Assembly: GCA_020718845.1 (NCBI GenBank)
Contig: DYRG01000014.1
Span: forward strand, 1-50,080
Direction: 5' to 3'
Source: Thiomargarita sp.
GTDB taxonomy: Bacteria > Pseudomonadota > Gammaproteobacteria > Beggiatoales > Beggiatoaceae
Length of the DNA stretch: 50,080 nucleotides
Positions 25,348-33,440 of the stretch are shown here, one piece after another; the first letter of the stretch is position 1, and each line of letters starts with the position of its first letter. The notes below the pieces were generated by a model that was not told the DNA's origin, searched no databases, and worked only from the letters and a program-made list of their open reading frames with translations. The translations under genes were made by a program, and so were the position numbers.

Positions 25348-26877
25348 CTAAATCCATGCTAATTTGTACAAATCAGAACGACGGTTTGCTAAATTACGAG
25401 TTGCTCCGCGAGTTCTTACCTGTTTTAAAAGCTCTAAATTAACATCCGCAATTAAGGTCATTTCAGTATTTGGTGTGGCTTCGGCTAAAATCGCATCGTG
25501 AGGAAAAAAGAAATCACTCGGACTAAAGATCGCAGATTGAGAATATTGAATGTCCATGTTCTCTGCGTGCGGTAAATTTCCTACACTTCCCGTTATTGCA
25601 ACAAAACACTCATTTTCTATCGCCCGTGCTTGAGAACAATAACGCACTCGTTGATAAGCATTTTTAGTATCCGTCCAAAAAGGTACAAACATAATTTGCG
25701 CGCCTTGCATCGTTGCTAAACGGGCTAATTCTGGAAACTCCGAATCATAACAAATTAAAATTGCAATTTTTCCACAATCTGTTTCAAATACTTTTAAAGC
25801 ATCTCCTCCCTGCACGCCCCAACAACTAATTTCATCAGGTGTAATATGAATTTTGTACTGTGCTTCAAATGATCCATCTCTACGCAATAACCAAGAAACA
25901 TTATACAATTCATGCGCACTATATTCGGGTAATGAACCCGCAATAATATTAATATTGTAAGACATCGCCATTTCTAATAAACCATTGCGAATTTCTTTAC
26001 TAAAACCTGCTAATGCTCGAATGGCTTCGGGAGGATTTTTATCATTAAATAAACCCATCAATGGCGCACTCATGTATTCTGGAAATAGAATAAAATCAGC
26101 ATGATAGCCCGCAACTGCATCGATAAAAAACTCCGTGTGTTTTAAGAGTTCTTCTACACTATTCATTGATCGCATTTGCCATTGAACAACGCCTAATCTT
26201 ACAATACTTTTTAATGTTGAAATAGAAGGAACTTTCTCAACATAATCTAAATTCAACCATTCTAATAAAGTTGCATAACCTAATGAATCTTCATCGATAG
26301 GTAAATAACCCGTTAAAATTTTGCGAACATGAAACCCATTAGCGAGTTGAAATGAAAGAACAGGATCAAAGATTTCTCTATTTTTAACTTCCTCAATATA
26401 ACGCACGGGAGAAAGCGTTTTTGCATATTTAATATAATTCGGAATTCTTCCCCCAGCAATAAAGCGTTTCAAATTAAAACGTCGACAAAGTTCTTTACGC
26501 GCATCATATAATCTTCTTCCCAATCTCAAACCCCGATATTTTGGATGTACAAATATATCAACGCCATACAAAGTATCACCATTTGGATTATGATGCGTCA
26601 AATAACCATTATCAGTAATTTGCGTATAAGTATGATTATCGCCAAAACGTTCATAATCAACGATCATGCTCAACGCAGCGGCAACCATTGTTCCATTATC
26701 TTCTATAACAATTTGCCCTTCTGCAAAACGATTAATTTGAGAAAGATATTGATCTTTCTTCCACGCGCCACCTAAATTGCCGTAGACATTTTCCATTAAA
26801 GTTGCAATGCCGTCGTAATCATTTTCGGTGAGGTGACGTAATAAGAGTTTGTGTTTGATGTGTTTATTTTTCTTCAT
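25348..26877 (-). CDS. GNAT acetyltransferase - nitrilase (carbon-nitrogen hydrolase) fusion
   Basis: 509 residues from the ATG at 26877; a TTG at 26919 is in frame but adds an unlikely Cys-rich stretch. The N-terminal half (about 10-190) is a GNAT acetyltransferase with DIFVHPKYRGLRLGRRLYDAR as the acetyl-CoA-binding segment. The C-terminal half (about 225-505) is a nitrilase-superfamily amidase with the full triad: Glu in LFPEYMS, Lys in QYKIHITP, Cys in ILICYDSEFPE. This fusion is known in diverse bacteria, but its substrate is not established. No partner gene lies close; a shared terminator region lies downstream and topA, also on the minus strand, ends about 110 bases upstream. Confidence 0.88.
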   Translation of the reverse strand: MKKNKHIKHKLLLRHLTENDYDGIATLMENVYGNLGGAWKKDQYLSQINRFAEGQIVIEDNGTMVAAALSMIVDYERFGDNHTYTQITDNGYLTHHNPNGDTLYGVDIFVHPKYRGLRLGRRLYDARKELCRRFNLKRFIAGGRIPNYIKYAKTLSPVRYIEEVKNREIFDPVLSFQLANGFHVRKILTGYLPIDEDSLGYATLLEWLNLDYVEKVPSISTLKSIVRLGVVQWQMRSMNSVEELLKHTEFFIDAVAGYHADFILFPEYMSAPLMGLFNDKNPPEAIRALAGFSKEIRNGLLEMAMSYNINIIAGSLPEYSAHELYNVSWLLRRDGSFEAQYKIHITPDEISCWGVQGGDALKVFETDCGKIAILICYDSEFPELARLATMQGAQIMFVPFWTDTKNAYQRVRYCSQARAIENECFVAITGSVGNLPHAENMDIQYSQSAIFSPSDFFFPHDAILAEATPNTEMTLIADVNLELLKQVRTRGATRNLANRRSDLYKLAWI

Positions 26878-26947
26878 AATTAAACAGTATAACTGTGCTT
26901 TTTGACAGAAATATGACAATTATTTGAAAAATAAAACAACTTGAAAT

Positions 26948-26987
26948 AAAATTCTCTGACGTATTTGTATTTACATCAGAGAATTTT
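26948..26987 (-). terminator. Terminator after topA
   Basis: Perfect 12-base arms AAAATTCTCTGA (26948-26959) and TCAGAGAATTTT (26976-26987), 16-base loop, two bases beyond the topA stop. On the minus strand the stem ends in TTTT followed by ATTTC. Confidence 0.8.
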
Positions 26988-26989
26988 GA

Positions 26990-29299
26990 TTATTCTTGAG
27001 AAATGATTTCTACCGATTCAATGAAACCGCATTCTTTTTGAGGACAGACCTTTTGAGTTCCAAAGCGTTTGGTTGTTTTCAAAGTGAGGATTTTCCAACC
27101 ACATTTAGGGCAAGTTTCTTTAATTGGCAGATTCCAAACTACATACTTGCAAGCGGGCGCATTTGAACACGCATACATTTTACCAAAACGTGACTTTTTC
27201 TCTAAAAATGTTCCTTTATTACAAACGGGGCATTTTGTTCCCGTATCAACAGGTTTTTCTAATGGTTCAATATGCTTGCATTTGGGATAATTTGAACAAC
27301 CAATAAACTTACCGTATTTTCCTTGTTTGATTTGTAATGCTGAATTACAAAGTGGACAAGTTCTTCCTTCAACAATTTCTGGTTCGGGCACAACCATTTG
27401 CGTGCCGTCTAAATTACGGGTGTAATTACAAGTTGGATAATTCGTACAACCCACAAATTTCCCACGTTTTCCGAGACGTATCGCTAATGGACTGCTACAT
27501 TCTGGGCAGTTTTCATCTAACTTTTCTTGGGTTACATCTTTACGTTGAACACTCTCAGTTTTCGTATCAACTTGTGATTTGAACTTATCCCAAAATTTTC
27601 TCAATAAAGGAATCCATTCTTTCTCACCCCTAGAAACCTCGTCTAGTTCATCTTCTAATTTCGCCGTGAAATCATAATCTACATATTGCGTGAAATGATC
27701 AGTGAGAAACTTATTGACCACTCTTCCAACATCGGTGGGAATAAAGCGTTTGTTCTCTAAAATCACATATTCACGTTGTTGCAACGTTGAAATAATGCTC
27801 GCATAAGTAGAAGGTCGACCAATGCCGTGTTCTTCTAACGATTTTACCAATCGCGCTTCACCATAACGAGGAGGTGGTTCAGTGAAATGTTGATCGGCTT
27901 TGATTTCCAATAATTTAACGATTTCACCTTCTTCTAAGGGTGGTAATAAACGTTCTTCATCTTCTTCTGGGATTTTATCGTCCATTCCTTCTTGATAAAC
28001 CAAACGAAAACCCGCGTCTGCTAAAACAGAACCATTTGCTCTAAAATTATGGTTTTCTCCGCATTTCAAATCCACTGCGACTGTATCTAAAGTTGCATGA
28101 ATCATTTGGCAAGCAATAGTTCTTTGCCAAATTAAGGTATAAAGTTTGAGTTGCTCTGGTTTCAAATACGGTTTTAATTCATCGGGATGACGTTTTGCAG
28201 AGGTTGGACGAATTGCTTCGTGGGCTTCTTGGGCATTCTTTGAAGTTGTTTTGTATATTTTTGGCTCTTTAGGGAGATTTTTTTCTCCATAACGTTGCTT
28301 AATGGTTTCTCTAATTTCCTCTAAGGCTTCATTTGCCAAATTCACCGAATCTGTTCGCATATAAGTAATTAAACCCATTGCGCCTTCGCCCGTATCAATT
28401 CCTTCATACAATTGCTGAGCAACTTGCATGGTTTTCTTTGAGGTAAATCCTAATTTTCTGGAGGCTTCTTGTTGTAAAGTCGATGTAATAAATGGAGGAG
28501 GCGGTTGTTGTTTGCGTTTTTTCTTTTCAACTTTCGCAACAATTAATTGACCTTGCGCGGTTTTAATTAACTCATCTTTTGCGGTGTGCGCTTGTTCAGT
28601 ATTTGAAATGCTGAATTGATTGAGTTTTTTACCTTCTAAAATATTTAATCGCGCTGTAAAGGGTTGATATTTCTTGCGTTTTTCTTGGTTTTTTTCAAGA
28701 TTTGCGTCGATTGTCCAATATTCAACGGGCTTAAATTTTTCAATCTCTTCTTCACGTTCGACAATTAAACGCAACGCAGGACTTTGAACCCGTCCCGCCG
28801 AAAGTCCACGACGTACTTTCTTCCATAACAACGGTGACAAGTTGAAACCGACTAAATAATCTAATGCTCTACGGGCTTGCTGTGCATTGATCAAATCCAT
28901 TGAAAGCTCACGCGGATTAGCGACGGCTTCTTGGATTGCATTCTTGGTGATTTCATGGAAAACCACTCGATGCACGGTTTTATTTTCGAGCAAATTTTGC
29001 TCTTTGAGGATTTCAAATAAATGCCAAGAAATCGCTTCGCCTTCGCGGTCAGGGTCAGTTGCTAGATATAGAGCATCTGCTTTCTGCATTGCTTTGGTAA
29101 TGCTATCAACATATTTAGCATTTTTCTCAATTAATTCATACCGCATAGCGAAATCATGATCGGTATCAACAGCCCCGTTTTTGGGGAGCAAATCTCTCAC
29201 ATGACCATAGGAAGCCATGACTTGAAAATCTTTGCCGAGATATTTCTCAATAGTTTTCGCTTTCGCGGGGGATTCTACCACTACTAAATGTTTAGCCAC
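26990..29299 (-). CDS. topA: DNA topoisomerase I
   Basis: Type IA topoisomerase that relaxes negative supercoils. The GTG at 29299 is chosen because it gives the family N-terminus (M)AKHLVVVESPAKAKTIEKYLG; a TTG at 29314 adds five residues. 769 residues. Toprim domain with DPDREGEAISWH, active-site Tyr in LITYMRTDS, and four C-terminal zinc-ribbon units: CPEC...CTNYPTC, CPLC...CSNYPKC, CPVC...CSNAPAC and CPKC...CPQKEC. The order dprA-smg-topA is conserved in Gammaproteobacteria. A weak GAAGAA ribosome-binding site precedes the GTG. Confidence 0.95.
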   Translation of the reverse strand: MAKHLVVVESPAKAKTIEKYLGKDFQVMASYGHVRDLLPKNGAVDTDHDFAMRYELIEKNAKYVDSITKAMQKADALYLATDPDREGEAISWHLFEILKEQNLLENKTVHRVVFHEITKNAIQEAVANPRELSMDLINAQQARRALDYLVGFNLSPLLWKKVRRGLSAGRVQSPALRLIVEREEEIEKFKPVEYWTIDANLEKNQEKRKKYQPFTARLNILEGKKLNQFSISNTEQAHTAKDELIKTAQGQLIVAKVEKKKRKQQPPPPFITSTLQQEASRKLGFTSKKTMQVAQQLYEGIDTGEGAMGLITYMRTDSVNLANEALEEIRETIKQRYGEKNLPKEPKIYKTTSKNAQEAHEAIRPTSAKRHPDELKPYLKPEQLKLYTLIWQRTIACQMIHATLDTVAVDLKCGENHNFRANGSVLADAGFRLVYQEGMDDKIPEEDEERLLPPLEEGEIVKLLEIKADQHFTEPPPRYGEARLVKSLEEHGIGRPSTYASIISTLQQREYVILENKRFIPTDVGRVVNKFLTDHFTQYVDYDFTAKLEDELDEVSRGEKEWIPLLRKFWDKFKSQVDTKTESVQRKDVTQEKLDENCPECSSPLAIRLGKRGKFVGCTNYPTCNYTRNLDGTQMVVPEPEIVEGRTCPLCNSALQIKQGKYGKFIGCSNYPKCKHIEPLEKPVDTGTKCPVCNKGTFLEKKSRFGKMYACSNAPACKYVVWNLPIKETCPKCGWKILTLKTTKRFGTQKVCPQKECGFIESVEIISQE

Positions 29300-29366
29300 A
29301 ATACTGTTCTTCAAATCGTTGGGAAAAGGGATAATTTAACATTTGTTCTAGCGAAATGCTCATCAT

Positions 29367-29843
29367 TTAATGTAAGAATTTAAACATATCACCGTCCATG
29401 AGATTTTCCATGCGATAAAAAGCCTCTTCGCGCCCGGGTTGATTAAATAAAACCATTAAAGTAATCCATTTCACTTCTTCTAAAATAATATCGTCATCTA
29501 ATGCCATCACTCTATCAATAACTAATTCACGGCTTGGTGCGTCTAAAATACCCGCTTGTTCCACTGATAAAAGAAAGCCTCGGGATTCTCGGTCGAGTTT
29601 CTGCATTTCATGGCTGGTGAAATGTCGAATTGGGATGTTTTTGTTTGGCAATTCGTGCGCACTTTCTTTTAATTGTTCTAATAAAGATTCTAACCATGTA
29701 AAAGCCTTGGCGATTTCTATATTTCCGAAACCAACTTGGTTTAATTCATCTTTGAGCGCGGATTGGTTGTCAGCTAATTGAAACTCCTCATCGCTATAAT
29801 GTTCAAACAAATAGAGCAACACTTCCAATACATTTTCTTTCAT
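29367..29843 (-). CDS. smg: Smg / DUF494 family protein
   Basis: 158 residues, all-helical, matching the Smg family (MKENVLEVLLYLFEHY start; WITLMVLFNQPGREEAFYRMENL near the end). Its biochemical role is poorly defined; in Gammaproteobacteria it is encoded next to dprA and topA, as here. The ATG at 29843 lies three bases past the dprA stop (TGATTATG), so translation is coupled. The acidic composition fits a cytoplasmic protein. Confidence 0.88.
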   Translation of the reverse strand: MKENVLEVLLYLFEHYSDEEFQLADNQSALKDELNQVGFGNIEIAKAFTWLESLLEQLKESAHELPNKNIPIRHFTSHEMQKLDRESRGFLLSVEQAGILDAPSRELVIDRVMALDDDIILEEVKWITLMVLFNQPGREEAFYRMENLMDGDMFKFLH

Positions 29844-29845
29844 AA

Positions 29846-30955
29846 TCAAGTCCTTGGCGCGAGTCGGAGGTAACGTCCGCCGGCAGCGGTGGCAACGAAT
29901 CCGCGTAATTCTAAAATTAACAGCATGGAGGAAATGACTTCTGGCGTCAATCCACTGCGTTCGACTAAGGTGTCTAATGCAACGGGTTCGTCGATGCCCA
30001 TTTGTGAGATAAGCTGTTGATAATCTTGATCTAATTTTGTTTGATCGGTCGAGGTTTCAGGCAAAAATTCAGAAGGCATTTGACGGACAAATTCCCCTAA
30101 TTCGCTAATGATGTCATCGACGGTTTCGACCAATTTCACGCCGTCTTTGATGAGCGCGTTGCAGCCTTTCGCAAGGGGGTTGTGGATTGACCCAGGAATC
30201 GCAAACACTTCGCGCCCTTGTTCGGCGGCTTGACGGGCGGTGATCAACGATCCGCTGTGCAATGAGGCTTCGACGACTAACGTTCCATGACTTAAACCGC
30301 TAATGATTCGATTGCGGCGTGGGAAGTTTTGTGCTTTCGCTGCTGTGCCGGTGACAAATTCAGAAATTAATGCCCCATTTTCAATGATTTTGAGGGCTAA
30401 TTGTCGATGTGAGCTCGGATAAAGTCGGTCGATGCCCGTTCCTAACACCGCGATAGTATTACCTTTTACCGACAAAGCCCCGCGATGACTTGCCGCATCG
30501 ATCCCCAACGCCATTCCGCTGGTGATTGTCCAGCCTAAATTGGACAAATTCTTAGCAAAATCAAAGGCAATCTCTTCGCCGCCTCGACTGGGATTACGGC
30601 TGCCAACCATTGCGATTTGAGGGGAATTCAAAACCTGTCGATCACCCAATCCAAACAAAATCGGCGGCGGATCGTGAATATCGCGCAAATGTTGAGGATA
30701 ATCAGTATCTTGCCAATGAATGATCCAGCGATTTGAACCTTGGGTTTGCCACGCCAAATCTTGATCAACGCCTTTCCAATCAGGGGTTTGCAAATAATCT
30801 AAAAGAACGCCTTTAATCCCCGCGCTTTCCCACGCACAACGTCCCGCATCGAAAACCCCTTGCGGAGAGTAGAACTTATTGATTAATTTAGCAAAAGTGA
30901 TCGATCCCACACCGGGCGCTCGATACAACGCTAACCAAAACGCCAACTCTGACAC
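29846..30955 (-). CDS. dprA: DNA-processing protein DprA (natural transformation)
   Basis: Loads RecA onto incoming single-stranded DNA during natural transformation. 369 residues with a GTG start directly after the stop of the LysM gene (TAAGTG). The Rossmann-like core shows MVGSRNPSRGGEE, TSGMALGIDAASHRGAL, AVLGTGIDRLYP, PRRNRIISGLS and AIPGSIHNPLAKGCNALIK. A winged-helix DprA C-terminal domain follows (about 305-365). Together with type IV pilus genes in this window it suggests the organism may be naturally competent, though comEA/comEC are not present here. Confidence 0.94.
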   Translation of the reverse strand: MSELAFWLALYRAPGVGSITFAKLINKFYSPQGVFDAGRCAWESAGIKGVLLDYLQTPDWKGVDQDLAWQTQGSNRWIIHWQDTDYPQHLRDIHDPPPILFGLGDRQVLNSPQIAMVGSRNPSRGGEEIAFDFAKNLSNLGWTITSGMALGIDAASHRGALSVKGNTIAVLGTGIDRLYPSSHRQLALKIIENGALISEFVTGTAAKAQNFPRRNRIISGLSHGTLVVEASLHSGSLITARQAAEQGREVFAIPGSIHNPLAKGCNALIKDGVKLVETVDDIISELGEFVRQMPSEFLPETSTDQTKLDQDYQQLISQMGIDEPVALDTLVERSGLTPEVISSMLLILELRGFVATAAGGRYLRLAPRT

Positions 30956-31981
30956 TTACGGAATACCCACTTCGTCTTGTAAGTGAATCGGACGGAACGC
31001 CTTGAGAACTAAGGCAAAACTGACTTTCGGGAATACTTTAAAGACCAATAATGATCCCGATAAACTTTTGGGAAGAGTAACCTTTTCTTTGGTGTGGGGA
31101 TCGTTGACCACTCGCGCCGCATCGAAACTGCTCAACAAATGTCCGCGATCAATGCCGTCATCGTCGCCTCGATTGATTACAACTACTTGAAATTGCCCGA
31201 TTTCTTTACCCGTTCCGTCTGGCACAGCGATAATTTTGCAATCATCTAAAGTGCGCGGCGACGTTAAAATGAAGTCAGATTCAAAGACTTGCGAAGGAAT
31301 CGGCAACAAACGATCACCGTCACGAATTTCGCGTTCCGCCGACACAATGCGCAAAGTCGCGGGATCATCGGCGTTTTGAAGTCGCGCTTCGCCCAAATAA
31401 ATCACTTCAAATGCTAAGGGATCATTATCGGGATTATCACGAAACGGCGCGCCTTGCCGCACAATGCTGAAATGCACCCCTTTTTTCTCATCTTCCAAAC
31501 CGCGTGCATAAATCAAATCTCCCTTTGTAATCAAAATGTTAGCATTTTCATTGGCGATCAAATAAGGCGCTTGAGAAAGTTCGCCCGCTTCCGCAATATT
31601 TGGGTGACTTAAAAAATGGAGAATATTTCCTAAAGGAATCATCGGGATAGCAACATCTGAGCGACTGATCACCACATTTGGTGATAATTTAACCGTTCGA
31701 TCACGTTTGATTTGTAAAGAAAAATTTTTTTGACCGTGTTCGATAATGCTAATTTGATCATTGGGAAAAATTTGTGGATTGCGCGAATGCCAATTTCTCA
31801 GCGCGGCGGCGGGATTTTTCAAAAATACCCCTGCAATTGTCGATAAATTATCATTGTTTTTAACCACATACACTTGCGGACGTTGCGGATTTAACCACGA
31901 CGAATCCTCGATCGGTAATGTTTGCGCATTAATCGATGAACTAAAAAAAACTATAAAAAACAATATGTTATATCGCATCAT
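30956..31981 (-). CDS. Secreted LysM-domain protein upstream of dprA
   Basis: 341 residues with a signal peptide (hydrophobic 6-15, cleavage near NAQ) and a LysM peptidoglycan-binding module (about 37-85, VYVVKNNDNLSTIAGVFLKNP). The remaining 250 residues are beta-rich and conserved in the family but have no known function. LysM proteins in front of dprA are common in Gammaproteobacteria. AAGGA lies 6 bases before the first of two adjacent ATG codons. Confidence 0.87.
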   Translation of the reverse strand: MMRYNILFFIVFFSSSINAQTLPIEDSSWLNPQRPQVYVVKNNDNLSTIAGVFLKNPAAALRNWHSRNPQIFPNDQISIIEHGQKNFSLQIKRDRTVKLSPNVVISRSDVAIPMIPLGNILHFLSHPNIAEAGELSQAPYLIANENANILITKGDLIYARGLEDEKKGVHFSIVRQGAPFRDNPDNDPLAFEVIYLGEARLQNADDPATLRIVSAEREIRDGDRLLPIPSQVFESDFILTSPRTLDDCKIIAVPDGTGKEIGQFQVVVINRGDDDGIDRGHLLSSFDAARVVNDPHTKEKVTLPKSLSGSLLVFKVFPKVSFALVLKAFRPIHLQDEVGIP

Positions 31982-32224
31982 GTAAATCCTTATTTAATAA
32001 AAACCATTTTATCAAATCGTCGTTATTTTTGAAATGTAGGCAAAATGGAATTGCGCCAAAAACAAATAAATAATAGCTTAGATTTAATCTAATTTTGTTT
32101 TTATTGAGAAATCAAAAATAAGCATAAATAGGAATTACACATTGACACATTTTGAAATGCAAATTTTATTGATTTTACAAATATAGGTTTCTGTCAATAC
32201 GTAACTCCTAATACAAAACAAATA
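31982..32224. promoter_or_regulatory. Intergenic region upstream of the lysM-dprA-smg unit
   Basis: A 243-base, AT-rich stretch without a gene. It contains a near-perfect 15-base palindrome, TTAGATT-T-AATCTAA (32078-32092), and a short palindrome CATTT-TG-AAATG. The lysM-dprA promoter is expected here but no -35/-10 pair stands out. An inverted pair ATTGACA/TGTCAAT brackets about 50 bases near 32140-32200. Confidence 0.4.
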
Positions 32225-33358
32225 TTACAAAACTTCTTCATCAGTTAAATAACAACCAGGGTCTTCTGCCCAGAAATCATTAGTTAATTGATAAGCTCTC
32301 ACGCGAGTATTACCATTACAAATCGCTTGAAATCGGCATTTTCCACAGCGTCCTTTTAAAGGTCGTGGGCGTTGTTTCAAACCCGCCATTAATGGATCAG
32401 AAATATCTTGCCAAATCTCTGAAAAGGGGCGTTCTTTAACGTTTCCTAAATTATAATTCCACCAAAATGTATCGGGATGAACATAACCTAAATTATCAAT
32501 ATTTGAAATATTAATGCCCGACGCATTTCCTCCCCAATGAATTAGTTTTTGTTCTAAGTTTTTTGCGTATTCTGGAAAATGTTTTTGTACCCACATTAAC
32601 AAATACACACCATCCGCATCATTATTTCCAGAAACAAACTCATAATTTTTATTATTTTGTAATCCATTCCAAGCACGTTCAAAGATATTATCCATTGCTT
32701 GGCGGCTTAATTGATGAAATACATCTGTTTTACGATTTTTATTTCCCCGCCCCGCATAATTCAAATGCGATAAATAAAATTTGTCGATGGTTTCAGTTTC
32801 TAATAAATTTAAAACCGCGTTGAAATCATGTTGATTATCTTGCGTTAAGGTAAAACGAATCCCAATTTTAATCCAACTTTCTCTGCATAAACGCACCGCA
32901 TTTAGTGAAGATTGATAAGCACCTTTCAAACGGCGAAATTTATCGTGCGTTTCTTCAATCCCATCTAAGCTAATTCCGACATAATCATAATTCATTTTAG
33001 CAATGTTTTCAATATTGTTTTCATCGATCAATGTGCCATTAGTCGACAAACCAATATAAAAACCCATTTCTTTAGCACGTTGAGAAATCTTAAAAATATC
33101 TTTTCTCAACAAAGGTTCTCCGCCCGATAAAATCAATACAGAAACCCCAAATTGTTTTAAATCTTCTAATATTTTAAAAGCCTGTTGGGTGCTTAATTCA
33201 TTTGGAAAATCTTTATCCGCAGAAATCGAATAACAATGCTTACAAGTTAAATTACAACGCCGAATCAAATTCCAAATCACGACAGGCGCTTTGGGTTTAG
33301 GTAGTAATTTAAAAATAGGATTTTGTAAGTCTTTGAGATAATGGGTAATTCTTAACAT
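32225..33358 (-). CDS. nirJ: Heme d1 biosynthesis radical SAM protein NirJ
   Basis: Radical SAM enzyme that removes propionate side chains during synthesis of heme d1, the cofactor of cytochrome cd1 nitrite reductase. 377 residues: radical-SAM cysteines C35, C39, C42, then LILSGGEPLLRKD, STNGTLID and GISLDGIEETHD, then the NirJ-specific run FYLSHLNYAGRG, FVSGNNDADGVYLL, WGGNASG. The SPASM-type C-terminal cysteines are present (GRCGKCRFQAIC). GAGG lies 6 bases before the ATG. No other nir gene is in the window. The related AhbC/AhbD enzymes are less similar in the middle section. Confidence 0.93.
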   Translation of the reverse strand: MLRITHYLKDLQNPIFKLLPKPKAPVVIWNLIRRCNLTCKHCYSISADKDFPNELSTQQAFKILEDLKQFGVSVLILSGGEPLLRKDIFKISQRAKEMGFYIGLSTNGTLIDENNIENIAKMNYDYVGISLDGIEETHDKFRRLKGAYQSSLNAVRLCRESWIKIGIRFTLTQDNQHDFNAVLNLLETETIDKFYLSHLNYAGRGNKNRKTDVFHQLSRQAMDNIFERAWNGLQNNKNYEFVSGNNDADGVYLLMWVQKHFPEYAKNLEQKLIHWGGNASGINISNIDNLGYVHPDTFWWNYNLGNVKERPFSEIWQDISDPLMAGLKQRPRPLKGRCGKCRFQAICNGNTRVRAYQLTNDFWAEDPGCYLTDEEVL

Positions 33359-33388
33359 TGTAACCTCACAGTATTTGAAGAAAATAAA

Positions 33389-33440
33389 CGATAATGAAAG
33401 GTTATCGCTTACTTTTAAATGAAACCTTGAGCAATATCAA
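33389..33440 (-). promoter_or_regulatory. FNR/ANR-type box and promoter upstream of nirJ
   Basis: Read on the minus strand, TTGAT-ATTG-CTCAA (33427-33440) matches the FNR/ANR/DNR consensus TTGATNNNNATCAA in 9 of 10 defined positions. A GATAAC -10-like element lies about 30 bases downstream, the class II activator distance, giving a short leader to the nirJ ATG. An inverted repeat CGATAA (33389-33394)/TTATCG (33402-33407) overlaps this region. Activity is inferred. Confidence 0.6.

Noticed and set aside
32141-32200. Two facing TTGACA elements in the region upstream of lysM
   Set aside because: Neither has a convincing -10 hexamer at 16-18 bases, so no promoter is called.
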